From: Syntrophaceae bacterium
GTDB lineage: Bacteria; Desulfobacterota; Syntrophia; Syntrophales; UBA2185
Length of the DNA stretch: 5,558 nt
Assembly: GCA_017885225.1 (NCBI GenBank)
Contig: JAFNGM010000147.1
Span: forward strand, 1,670-7,227
Reading direction: 5' to 3'
The position numbers were made by a program, and so were the translations under genes. Every line of letters starts with the position of its first letter. Position 1 is the stretch's first letter. This document shows positions 1 to 5,558 of the stretch, in pieces. Under the pieces are notes generated by a model that made no database searches, was not told where the DNA came from, and saw nothing but the letters and a program-made list of their open reading frames with translations.

Positions 1-216
1 ATCGGGTTCCTTACCTCTCTTTGAAGTTGTGGTGATCGTAGAGACTATTCCATATCACAACCTCTGCGAAAACAGGATTGATATATGGAATTCAGCCTTT
101 TGTCATGATTGCCAGTGTTCCTGGAATGACAGAAATAATGCTGAAAGGTAACGATTTTACGTGTAAGCGTCAAGGATTATTTATGGGCCTGGCGCTATGC
201 ATTGGTCTTGAAGCTG

Positions 217-918
217 TTATGTGAGAAGAATCTCTACAAAACGCTTCAACGTTGCGCCTGCATCCCCAATAGGGGGTGTAAAGCGCCAGTTATGAGAATC
301 TTCACCGTCGTGGTTGACAATCCGATCAGAGTAGTTCATGCCCATTTTCATCTCCGCATAGGCCATAGAAGCGCGCAACTGCAAATCTTGCATTACCTCG
401 GGGGTAAGGAGCTTCCCCTGTTGTTGCATGCGGCCGATGTGTTTTGGGAGCATTATAGCTGCGACAGCCTCATCCGGAGACGTGAACCCCATAAAGTCTT
501 GCAGGGCCGTAATTTCGCCTTCCGTCGCGGGGCTTATGAAGACAGTACGCACGTGAAATTCGGCAGATAATTGCACGGTGAGAGGATGATTGAGAAACGA
601 CTCACCGAGAGTAGGGTATATTTCGAAAATAATGAGATCATAGTGGGAAAAAATCTTCCGCATTTCCTCCAGGTCGATCGCCTGCCAGACGGTCCGTGTT
701 TTTCCTACAATATAACGATTCGAAGGAAAAGCCCTGATTTCCTGCTCGGTACGAAAATAGTAGTCGATACCCTCTTGTTCGATGGAACGAGGCGGACGGC
801 TGGTATACATGACGGGCATCTGAAAGGATATGTGTGGGTGCACTCTCCTGAGGGCTTCTATAAGTGGAGATTTTCCGACACAGGATGGACCTGATAAAAT
901 GATGAGACGTTTATTCAT
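217..918 (-). CDS. Guanylate-kinase-family P-loop protein (divergent, 233 aa)
   Basis: Probably a cytoplasmic nucleotide kinase of the guanylate kinase family, which moves phosphate from ATP to GMP to give GDP. A Walker A loop, GPSCVGKS, lies at residues 10-17. The GMP-site signature follows, with TSRPPR at 39-44 and DYYF at 52-55, matching the family pattern of two arginines and a tyrosine. A late helix, LRASMAYAEM (181-190), then YSD (196-198) and VN (201-202), match the family's R-A-E and Y-D-VN elements. Oddities: Pro18 stands where most members have Thr after GKS; the GMP-binding Glu expected near residue 71 appears to be Val; and an extra loop (about 203-219, HDGED...W...PPIGDA) makes it longer than the usual ~205 residues. 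GAGG lies 9 bases upstream of the ATG. It is probably a specialised paralogue rather than the housekeeping gmk. Fold is confident; substrate is less certain. Confidence 0.85.
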   Translation of the reverse strand: MNKRLIILSGPSCVGKSPLIEALRRVHPHISFQMPVMYTSRPPRSIEQEGIDYYFRTEQEIRAFPSNRYIVGKTRTVWQAIDLEEMRKIFSHYDLIIFEIYPTLGESFLNHPLTVQLSAEFHVRTVFISPATEGEITALQDFMGFTSPDEAVAAIMLPKHIGRMQQQGKLLTPEVMQDLQLRASMAYAEMKMGMNYSDRIVNHDGEDSHNWRFTPPIGDAGATLKRFVEILLT

Positions 919-945
919 ATGTGCCAGCCTCAGACGAAAAAAGCG

Positions 946-989
946 TTGTCAATGTGCATTTTATATATTATTAAATTAAGAATACACAA
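946..989. promoter_or_regulatory. Candidate divergent promoter region, AT-rich
   Basis: This AT-rich stretch sits between the two divergent genes. On the plus strand, TTGTCA (946-951) is followed after 17 bases by TATTAA (969-974), which would serve the 399-residue gene. On the minus strand, TTGTGT (reverse complement of 984-989) is followed after 18 bases by TATAAA (reverse complement of 960-965), which would serve the kinase-like gene. The matches to sigma-70 consensus are partial, especially the minus-strand -35. The elements overlap, so the two promoters would compete if both are real. Confidence 0.4.
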
Positions 990-1008
990 TGAAAAAGTAT
1001 TATCCCCG

Positions 1009-1035
1009 AAAAAGGAGACGCCTCGAATCCTTTTT
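1009..1035 (+). promoter_or_regulatory. Perfect 8-bp inverted repeat in leader, terminator/attenuator-like
   Basis: AAAAAGGA (1009-1016) and TCCTTTTT (1028-1035) are perfect inverted repeats around an 11-base loop. The right arm ends in five T, so on the plus strand this resembles a weak intrinsic terminator, and its symmetry makes it nearly equal on the minus strand. It lies about 80 bases before the start of the 399-residue gene and downstream of the candidate plus-strand promoter, so it could act as an attenuator or as a DNA operator. The stem is A/U-rich, so stability is modest. Confidence 0.35.
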
Positions 1036-1078
1036 GCACCGAAATTGGAGAAAAGTTACAAAAAAACGACTGAACAGG

Positions 1079-1104
1079 CCTGCTGACCGCTGTTAGACTG
1101 CAGG
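1079..1104 (+). promoter_or_regulatory. Short inverted repeat overlapping the Shine-Dalgarno site
   Basis: CCTGC (1079-1083) can pair with GCAGG (1100-1104). The right arm contains most of the AGGA ribosome site (1102-1105) of the gene starting at 1113. In RNA this could hide the ribosome site. Five pairs over a 16-base loop is weak, and chance is a fair explanation. Confidence 0.2.
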
Positions 1105-1112
1105 AAGAGATT

Positions 1113-2312
1113 ATGATAACGATTAGCAGTTATTTGCATAGAAGTGTCTTGAGAGATATCATACGGCGCTGGATGTATTACGATTTGGATCCATCCGATG
1201 TGGACACGATCGCGCGTCTGGTTCATTTTAACAATGTGTATGTTTCCCGATATCTCAAAATTTTTTCAGAAAAAGTATTTCAGGCATTGCACGGAAATTC
1301 TCTTTATTCGAAACCGGCATTCCTTAAAAGTGATCTGAAAGATATGATTGTCGCCAATCCGCCGTACCGGAACTCCCGGATAGATGCATTAATCCATAAC
1401 TATCATGCGGACCCGGGACGCTTTTATCGGGAGACCCCTTTCCAGGCAACGTTGTATTTCAAACGTGACAACGGGGCAGAAGATTATATAGGATCAAACA
1501 GGATAAAACGAGTCCACAGGCTTGCCGAAAAGTCTGCCCGTAAAATCATCGATATGATATTCGACGCAATCAGGAAGCATGCCGATGTATTGGCGGATGA
1601 ACGGGCGAGATTTTTGGGTATTCCCCGGCATCAGCTTCTGACACCCCAGGAAGAAATGACCGCAGAATTTCTCAGAGCAGAGGACCGGTTGCTGGAAGAT
1701 TTCAAAGAAAAGAGGAAACTGCACTATGCAGAAGACATGGTGATCAATGATGTTGCCGGCATGAAAGTAATTATCGACAATTCCGAACAGGACCGATTGC
1801 TTGCGGTTCTTGACCTCATGGGTGACTGCGAGATTGTCGAAAATGAGAAACACTCCGGCAAGTATAATGCCACTAACTTGATTGTACGTCTTAAACCATC
1901 CCGTGAAGAAATTCTCACTCAACCCTTAAGCGAAAAAATCGTCGAAATAATGCGTGTCAGGGATCTCAATCCTGAAGAATCAAATAAGGCATTCGTTGAA
2001 TTTGTCAAATCCGGAGAGGAAACGGTGTGTCTGGAGATCATCGTTTCCGATTATGAAGAAATGCTTGAGAGCGAAATCGGCCGGTGCATGCATGAGGATC
2101 GGATTACGGAGCAACGCCTGCGACAACAATATTGCGGGCATCTTGCAAAGAATATCGAATACCTTATGGAGTATCTTTTCACGTTTCCCTCTTCAACAAA
2201 GACTGAACTCAGAGAACTGCCCATCAAGCTCTGGAACCGCTATCTTCCTGATTACTTTGAAGATGTTCTCAAAGATCTTTTCCGGATTCCTCTGAGCAGT
2301 GTGGTGGAATGA
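1113..2312 (+). CDS. Uncharacterised 399-aa protein with a possible divergent RelA/SpoT-like domain
   Basis: The family is not recognised with certainty. Residues about 1-190 are mostly helical and charged, with no HD-hydrolase motif. Residues about 200-330 resemble the RelA/SpoT (p)ppGpp synthetase fold: RKLHY then INDVAGMKVII (211-221) is like the synthetase's D-I-x-G-x-R-I segment; KYNATNLIVRL (250-260) is like its G-Y-x-S-x-H strand; CLEIIVSDYEEM (306-317) followed by ESEIGRCMHE (319-328) is like its E-x-Q-I-R-T strand and following helix. Asp213, Tyr251 and Glu308 fit conserved positions, but the usual His is Asn255, the Gln is Ile310, and about 45 extra residues separate the last two strands. 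It may therefore be altered in activity or an unrelated fold. AGGAAG lies 5 bases before the ATG. It is divergent from the guanylate-kinase-like gene, and its stop overlaps the next small reading frame. Confidence 0.8.
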   Translation: MITISSYLHRSVLRDIIRRWMYYDLDPSDVDTIARLVHFNNVYVSRYLKIFSEKVFQALHGNSLYSKPAFLKSDLKDMIVANPPYRNSRIDALIHNYHADPGRFYRETPFQATLYFKRDNGAEDYIGSNRIKRVHRLAEKSARKIIDMIFDAIRKHADVLADERARFLGIPRHQLLTPQEEMTAEFLRAEDRLLEDFKEKRKLHYAEDMVINDVAGMKVIIDNSEQDRLLAVLDLMGDCEIVENEKHSGKYNATNLIVRLKPSREEILTQPLSEKIVEIMRVRDLNPEESNKAFVEFVKSGEETVCLEIIVSDYEEMLESEIGRCMHEDRITEQRLRQQYCGHLAKNIEYLMEYLFTFPSSTKTELRELPIKLWNRYLPDYFEDVLKDLFRIPLSSVVE

Positions 2313-2554
2313 GCAGTATTTCCGATGCTAAGGCATCCCTGTTGTTCTGTGTCATCAAAAAACAGCTTCACGTCGTCGCGTATTTTCACCGCTTCAATAA
2401 AGCCTTCACCTGTGCGCGCGATGGTCGCGATGATCGCAATGATCGGCTTCCTGTTTATGCTTGGTCTCTGTCATTTTAGACACAGGTTCTCAAGCAGTTG
2501 CCGGAACATGAAGCATGGCTGAAAGAACTGGATCATAGCCCGGATCAAGATTGA
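2309..2554 (+). pseudogene. Small reading frame coupled by ATGA, interrupted by one in-frame TAG
   Basis: An ATG at 2309 overlaps the upstream TGA (ATGA), the usual sign of translational coupling. The frame runs 56 codons to a TAG at 2477-2479. The same frame then continues for 24 codons with protein-like content, including LPEHEAWLKELDHSPDQD, to a TGA at 2552-2554. The first part is basic and carries three imperfect tandem 9-base units coding DGR-DDR-NDR (residues 38-46). The simplest reading is a short gene broken by a nonsense mutation. Alternatives are a real 56-residue protein, amber readthrough, or no gene at all. No family was recognised, and no separate ribosome site was needed if it is coupled. 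Confidence 0.3.
2420..2446 (+). repeat. Three imperfect tandem 9-bp units
   Basis: GATGGTCGC, GATGATCGC and AATGATCGG follow each other directly. Each differs from the middle unit by one or two bases. They are in phase with the frame opened at 2309, where they encode DGR, DDR and NDR. This is probably a local slippage expansion. Confidence 0.5.
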
Positions 2555-2580
2555 ATCGGGTATCATTGATAATGTGTAAT
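2551..2580 (+). promoter_or_regulatory. Candidate sigma-70 promoter for the small CxxC gene
   Basis: TTGAAT (2551-2556) and TGTAAT (2575-2580) are separated by 18 bases, matching the consensus hexamers at four and five of six positions. Transcription would begin near 2587, giving a leader of about 35 bases before the GTG at 2621. It would make the small gene independent of the genes upstream. Confidence 0.4.
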
Positions 2581-2620
2581 CAGACTACGAGTCCGGCGGA
2601 ATTTCGAAAGGAGGGTTTGC

Positions 2621-2809
2621 GTGGCCTATTCGGACAAGAAAAGCTGCAAGGTCGGCGAAAGGGAAATCCTACACGGCGAGTTTGCTTCCCTGGCCGACAA
2701 ATGTGTCATTTGTAACGATGGGACGCTCATAGAGAACTATGACAATATCTTTGGCGGTATTGCAGGGGTCGGCACCGGCGGTGTCTGGGATGAAGACACG
2801 TTCTTCTGA
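2621..2809 (+). CDS. Small CxxC protein of unknown function (62 aa)
   Basis: A short soluble protein of unknown function. The start is a GTG set by a near-perfect ribosome site, AAAGGAGGG (2607-2615), with 5 bases between it and the start codon, which is strong evidence that this short frame is translated. The protein has three cysteines, Cys9 and a CVIC motif (28-31), then an acidic segment and a glycine-rich tail (FGGIAGVGTGGV, about 44-55) before an acidic C-terminus. The CxxC could bind metal or be redox active, but with one pair plus a lone Cys a single protein would need a partner or a dimer to hold a four-Cys zinc or iron-sulfur site. There is no signal peptide or membrane segment. It appears to be a single-gene unit with its own candidate promoter and a terminator further downstream. 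Confidence 0.7.
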   Translation: MAYSDKKSCKVGEREILHGEFASLADKCVICNDGTLIENYDNIFGGIAGVGTGGVWDEDTFF

Positions 2810-2870
2810 GCCGGATTTACAATAGTATGGAACGGTGAAGGTCATTAAAGATACGGGATGAAAATGCCGA

Positions 2871-3020
2871 TATAATAATCAAACGACAAGTCTGCGATGT
2901 TCGTTCATCGTCCATGGAAGACAAGAATCATGAGATATGATCAGCGCACATGGCAAAACGGCATAGGTGGATTTCGTTGCTCCCCCCATGGGATACAAAT
3001 CTCTTGGGGGTTGTTTTTTT
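2871..3020 (+). ncRNA. Speculative small RNA ending at the intrinsic terminator
   Basis: An exact TATAAT at 2871-2876 lies about 140 bases before the end of a strong Rho-independent terminator, with no protein gene between. RNA starting near 2883 would be about 135 bases long. No good -35 element sits at 16-18 bases upstream, which weakens the case. The same terminator could simply end the transcript of the small CxxC gene. No known RNA family was recognised. Confidence 0.15.
2983..3020 (+). terminator. Rho-independent terminator
   Basis: CCCCCA (2983-2988) pairs with TGGGGG (3005-3010). After one T-T mismatch, GGGAT (2990-2994) pairs with ATCTC (2999-3003, one G-U pair) around an ACAA loop. 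The stem is followed by TTGTTTTTTT (3011-3020). It has a GC-rich base and a U-tract, the classic form, and points in the plus direction only, since there is no A-tract before the stem. Confidence 0.88.
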
Positions 3021-3101
3021 ACATCGTTTTATACACGTTGCCTGCGGTGACAGAACATCCATTCATTATGACGGCCATTCATCCTTTCAGAGGGTAATTT
3101 C

Positions 3102-3169
3102 TTAGAAACTCTAATTGATACATGCCGGTTTCAATAAAATCATCGACCTTTCTTCTCTCCATAAAAGGT
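3102..3169. promoter_or_regulatory. Two small inverted repeats upstream of the acyl-CoA dehydrogenase
   Basis: TTAGA-AAC-TCTAA (3102-3114) is a compact 13-base palindrome, and ACCTTT (3146-3151) pairs with AAAGGT (3164-3169) across 12 bases. A TTGATA (3115-3120) and TAAAAT (3135-3140) lie between them but only 14 bases apart, too close for a normal sigma-70 promoter. One repeat could be an operator for a fatty-acid-type regulator; this is a guess from position alone. Confidence 0.2.
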
Positions 3170-3206
3170 GTTAAAAGAAAAGCGGTAACCTGAACACCAT
3201 TTATTG

Positions 3207-3213
3207 AAGGAGG
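3207..3213 (+). promoter_or_regulatory. Ribosome binding site deciding the dehydrogenase start
   Basis: AAGGAGG with ACCCC before GTG (3219) is an ideal Shine-Dalgarno arrangement. It excludes the in-frame TTG at 3204, which would add five residues. Confidence 0.85.
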
Positions 3214-3218
3214 ACCCC

Positions 3219-5018
3219 GTGTCGGAACAATTCGTCAGTGAAAGAAATATCAGATTTTTGCTCTATGAAGTCTTTGACGCATCTTCCCTCATCAAATACC
3301 CGCGCTACGCTGAGCACAGCCAGGAGATATTTGATATGGTTTTTGAAACAGCCCTGAAGCTGGGAAGAGATCTCTTCAAACCCTCATTTCGTGAAATGGA
3401 TAAGAACCAGCCGGAGTTTATTGACGGTTGTGTAAAAGTTCATCCAAAGGTGAGAGAGATCATGAAGATTTGCGGTGAAGGCGGCTGGATATCTGCCACG
3501 GCTCCTTTAGAACTGGGCGGGCAGCAACTTCCCTCCTTGGTAGGATTTGTTCCCATGTTTATCTATTCTGCGGCAAATTACGCTGCCAGCGTCTATCCTT
3601 ACCTCACTGCCGGCGCCGCACACCTTATTTACTCTTTTGGTACTGAAGATCTGATCAATGCCTACATTCCCAACATGTACGCCGGCAAATGGCAAGGTAC
3701 AATGGCCCTCACCGAGCCTCAGGCAGGGAGTTCCTTGTCCGACATCACCACCATTGCCGAGGCAACGGATCATGGGTATTACCGAATACGAGGGCAGAAG
3801 ATTTTTATTTCCACAGGCGATCATGATTGTGCAGAAAACATCGTGCACTTGCTCCTCGCGCGGGTTGCGGGTGCGCCTGCCGGTGCGAAAGGCATTTCCC
3901 TATTTGTTGTTCCCAAGCTCAGGTCTGACGAGACCGGGGGCCTCGTTTCTAATGATGTCCAGGTAACGGGAATTTACCATAAAATGGGGTACCGCGGGGC
4001 ACCCATTACACATTTGAGTTTCGGCGATAACGACGACTGCAGAGGGTATCTCGTGGGACTGCCACACCGGGGCCTTTCCCATATGTTTCAACTGATGAAC
4101 GAGGCGAGAATTGCAGTGGGAATAGCGGCTGCCGGTATTGCATCCGCCGCGTATTATTCAGCACTGGAATATTCCCGGGAGAGGCCCCAGGGAAGGCCGC
4201 CTGCAGCCAAAGATCCTTTATCGCCCCAGGTTCCTATCATCGAGCATCCCGATGTAAAGAGGATGCTTCTCTTCCAGCGTGCTATCGTTGAGGGCTCCCT
4301 TTCGCTCCTCTTGCAGTGCGGAAAATATGTGGATATGGAAAAGGTTCTTGAAGGAGATGAAAAAGAGAAATACACTCTTCTCCTGGAAATTCTCACCCCC
4401 ATCGCGAAGACTTATCCTGCAGAGATGGGGATACTTTCCGTAAGCCAGGCCCTTCAATGTCTCGGAGGCTATGGCTACTGTGATGAGTTTCCCCTTGAGC
4501 AACTTTATCGCGACGCGCGCATCCATACGATCCATGAGGGAACCACAGGAATTCAGGGGCTCGACCTCCTTGGTCGCAAGGTGACAATGAAAAATGGAAA
4601 AGCAGCATTGCTTTTCCTCAACGAGGTGGAGGAATCCATTGATATTGCCAAAATAGATCCGACGCTGAAACCTTATGCAGATAAGCTCGAAGAATCGGTA
4701 AATGAGCTTAAGAAGGTTACGGCTCATCTTGTCGGCCTCGCCATGGAGGGAAAAATAGATTTATTTCTGGCTGACGCGACGCTCTATTTAGAGTTTTTCG
4801 GTATTGTTGCCATAGGCTGGCAATGGCTGCTTCAGGCCCTGGCTGTAAAGAAAGCTATCCGTGGAAATCCATCAGAATCGGATTTGAGATTCTACCAGAG
4901 CAAACTGCACACGTTCCGATATTTCTTCTGCTACGAACTTCCGAAGATTAAAGGCCTCACGGAGAGCCTGCTGACAAGCAATGGATTAACGCTGGAGATG
5001 AACAAGGAATTATTTTAA
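3219..5018 (+). CDS. Acyl-CoA dehydrogenase, long form with extra C-terminal domain (599 aa)
   Basis: A cytoplasmic FAD enzyme that forms a trans-2,3 double bond in an acyl-CoA and passes electrons on, usually to electron-transferring flavoprotein. An N-terminal extension (ERNIRFLLYEVFD, 8-20) is typical of the ~600-residue subfamily that includes DmdC-type 3-methylmercaptopropionyl-CoA dehydrogenases. The dehydrogenase core follows: TEPQAGSSLSD (165-175, flavin/substrate loop), FIST (196-199), LGGYGY (415-420), YRDARI (430-435) and IHEGTTGIQ (438-446) with likely catalytic base Glu440. Residues about 465-599 form the helical C-terminal domain of this subfamily. The GTG start at 3219 is chosen because AAGGAGG (3207-3213) sits 5 bases before it; a TTG at 3204 would put that site inside the gene. 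It appears to be a single-gene unit after a terminator. The true substrate cannot be told from sequence; fatty or aromatic-derived acyl-CoAs are possible. Confidence 0.95.
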   Translation: MSEQFVSERNIRFLLYEVFDASSLIKYPRYAEHSQEIFDMVFETALKLGRDLFKPSFREMDKNQPEFIDGCVKVHPKVREIMKICGEGGWISATAPLELGGQQLPSLVGFVPMFIYSAANYAASVYPYLTAGAAHLIYSFGTEDLINAYIPNMYAGKWQGTMALTEPQAGSSLSDITTIAEATDHGYYRIRGQKIFISTGDHDCAENIVHLLLARVAGAPAGAKGISLFVVPKLRSDETGGLVSNDVQVTGIYHKMGYRGAPITHLSFGDNDDCRGYLVGLPHRGLSHMFQLMNEARIAVGIAAAGIASAAYYSALEYSRERPQGRPPAAKDPLSPQVPIIEHPDVKRMLLFQRAIVEGSLSLLLQCGKYVDMEKVLEGDEKEKYTLLLEILTPIAKTYPAEMGILSVSQALQCLGGYGYCDEFPLEQLYRDARIHTIHEGTTGIQGLDLLGRKVTMKNGKAALLFLNEVEESIDIAKIDPTLKPYADKLEESVNELKKVTAHLVGLAMEGKIDLFLADATLYLEFFGIVAIGWQWLLQALAVKKAIRGNPSESDLRFYQSKLHTFRYFFCYELPKIKGLTESLLTSNGLTLEMNKELF

Positions 5019-5027
5019 ATGGAAGCA

Positions 5028-5558
5028 TTACGCGTCGTGATGGCCCCAGAGTGCGTTCCGAAGCCCTGACGAGCGCCGGATTCGGCGCTGGATCGCCGCC
5101 AGGAATATATCTTCTTTTCCCCAGATTTGGATTCTCTCTTTTGCCCTCGTAATGGCCGTGTAGATCAGTTCCCTGGTCAGAACCCACGTATCTCTGTCGG
5201 GCATCATGAGGAGGACTTCGTCAAATTCCGAACCCTGGCTCTTGTGAACGGTCATGGCATACGCTGTTTCATGGTCCGGGAGACGAAGAGGCGGGAAGCT
5301 TCTGACAGAACCGTCCGGTCCGATGAAAAAGACCCTCAGTTCGCCGTCTCTCTCGTGATCCGCCATGGTGATTCCTATGTCGCCATTGAACAGCCGGAGA
5401 CTATAATCGTTTTTGGTGATCATAACGGGGCGGCCTGAATACCATCTTCCGCTCCGGTCGACAAGGCCTTTCTTCTGCAGAATATACTCAACGGCGATGT
5501 TCAAATTGTAGACGCCGTACGGCCCCTCGCGGAGGGCAGAGAGAATTCGGGAACGAGT
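5028..5558 (-). CDS. recD: RecD-type helicase, exodeoxyribonuclease V alpha subunit, C-terminal part
   Basis: The last 176 residues of a superfamily 1B (5'-3') helicase; the N-terminal part, with its Walker A and B motifs, lies beyond the right edge. RecD is the fast motor of the RecBCD complex, which unwinds and degrades double-strand ends and prepares them for RecA. Seen here: LREGPYGVYNLN (fragment residues 9-20) and GRPVMITKNDYSLRLFNGDIG (42-62), both hallmarks of RecD; AYAMTVHKSQGSEFD (99-113, helicase motif V region); and TRELIYTAITRAKERI (128-143, motif VI, with its ATP-sensing arginine). The frame is open to the window edge, so the apparent internal TTG start at 5504 is not used. RecD is favoured over stand-alone RecD2 by overall wording, but recB and recC are not in view. 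It converges on the dehydrogenase with only 9 bases between stops. Confidence 0.92.
   Translation of the reverse strand, partial: TRSRILSALREGPYGVYNLNIAVEYILQKKGLVDRSGRWYSGRPVMITKNDYSLRLFNGDIGITMADHERDGELRVFFIGPDGSVRSFPPLRLPDHETAYAMTVHKSQGSEFDEVLLMMPDRDTWVLTRELIYTAITRAKERIQIWGKEDIFLAAIQRRIRRSSGLRNALWGHHDA

Larger units (their letters stand above)
2810..3218. other. Intergenic region of about 410 bases without a convincing protein gene
   Basis: No supported coding region was found. A 66-codon open frame at 2897-3097 reads through the intrinsic terminator and lacks a good ribosome site. The stretch holds an exact TATAAT (2871-2876), a strong terminator (2983-3020) and, before the dehydrogenase, two small inverted repeats and its ribosome site. 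The first part could be a 3' untranslated region of the small CxxC gene or a small RNA. Confidence 0.6.

Noticed and set aside
1..216. Search for a gene fragment at the left edge
   Set aside because: All frames close quickly on both strands, and no hairpin with a T-tract or other clear site was found; only a weak CCAG/CTGG repeat near 112-124.
202..894. Almost fully open plus-strand frame (two ORFs in one frame) opposite the kinase-like gene
   Set aside because: It is antisense to a gene with clear guanylate-kinase motifs, has no ribosome site and no recognisable protein; a shadow of codon composition.
1356..1367. NPPY motif (residues 82-85) of the 399-aa protein, as in adenine-N6 methyltransferases
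   Set aside because: No SAM-binding glycine motif precedes it at the right distance, and the rest of the protein does not resemble a methyltransferase; likely coincidence.
2325..2522. 65-codon frame with a hydrophobic stretch
   Set aside because: It starts in a different frame from the ATGA-coupled ORF, without a ribosome site, and its hydrophobic part comes from the 9-base tandem repeat read out of frame.
2897..3097. 66-codon open frame
   Set aside because: It spans the strong intrinsic terminator at 2983-3020, lacks a ribosome site and has no protein-like pattern.
3204..3218. TTG start for the acyl-CoA dehydrogenase
   Set aside because: It would place the ideal AAGGAGG ribosome site inside the coding region; the GTG at 3219 fits that site at 5 bases.
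4218..4727. 169-codon minus-strand frame inside the acyl-CoA dehydrogenase
   Set aside because: Antisense to well-conserved dehydrogenase motifs; no start signals or known domain.

Overview
The window looks like chromosomal DNA of moderate GC content from a bacterium, most likely an anaerobe of the former Deltaproteobacteria (Desulfobacterota, perhaps Syntrophales). This placement is an inference from gene style: strong GGAGG ribosome sites, GTG starts, a long acyl-CoA dehydrogenase with an extra C-terminal domain, and a RecD-type helicase. No rRNA, tRNA, CRISPR array or insertion sequence was seen.

Layout from left to right. Bases 1-216 hold no recognisable gene. A guanylate-kinase-family protein (217-918, minus strand) stands back to back with a 399-residue protein (1113-2312, plus strand). 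The region between them is AT-rich, has promoter-like sequence on both strands and contains two inverted repeats. The 399-residue protein has a middle section that resembles, weakly, the RelA/SpoT nucleotidyltransferase fold. A small reading frame begins in an ATGA overlap with its stop codon and carries one in-frame TAG (2309-2554). Next is a free-standing small CxxC protein (2621-2809) with a candidate promoter and a perfect ribosome site. A strong intrinsic terminator lies at 2983-3020. A 599-residue acyl-CoA dehydrogenase (3219-5018) follows. The 3' end of recD (minus strand) enters from the right edge and stops 9 bases from the dehydrogenase stop.

Functional reading. The left half may be a guanine-nucleotide module: a GMP-kinase-like enzyme divergent from a possible (p)ppGpp-synthetase-like protein, with a coupled small ORF behind it. 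This is the most interesting part of the window, but it rests on motif-level similarity only. The right half is ordinary: a beta-oxidation-type flavoenzyme and a recombination helicase, convergently transcribed and not obviously related in function.
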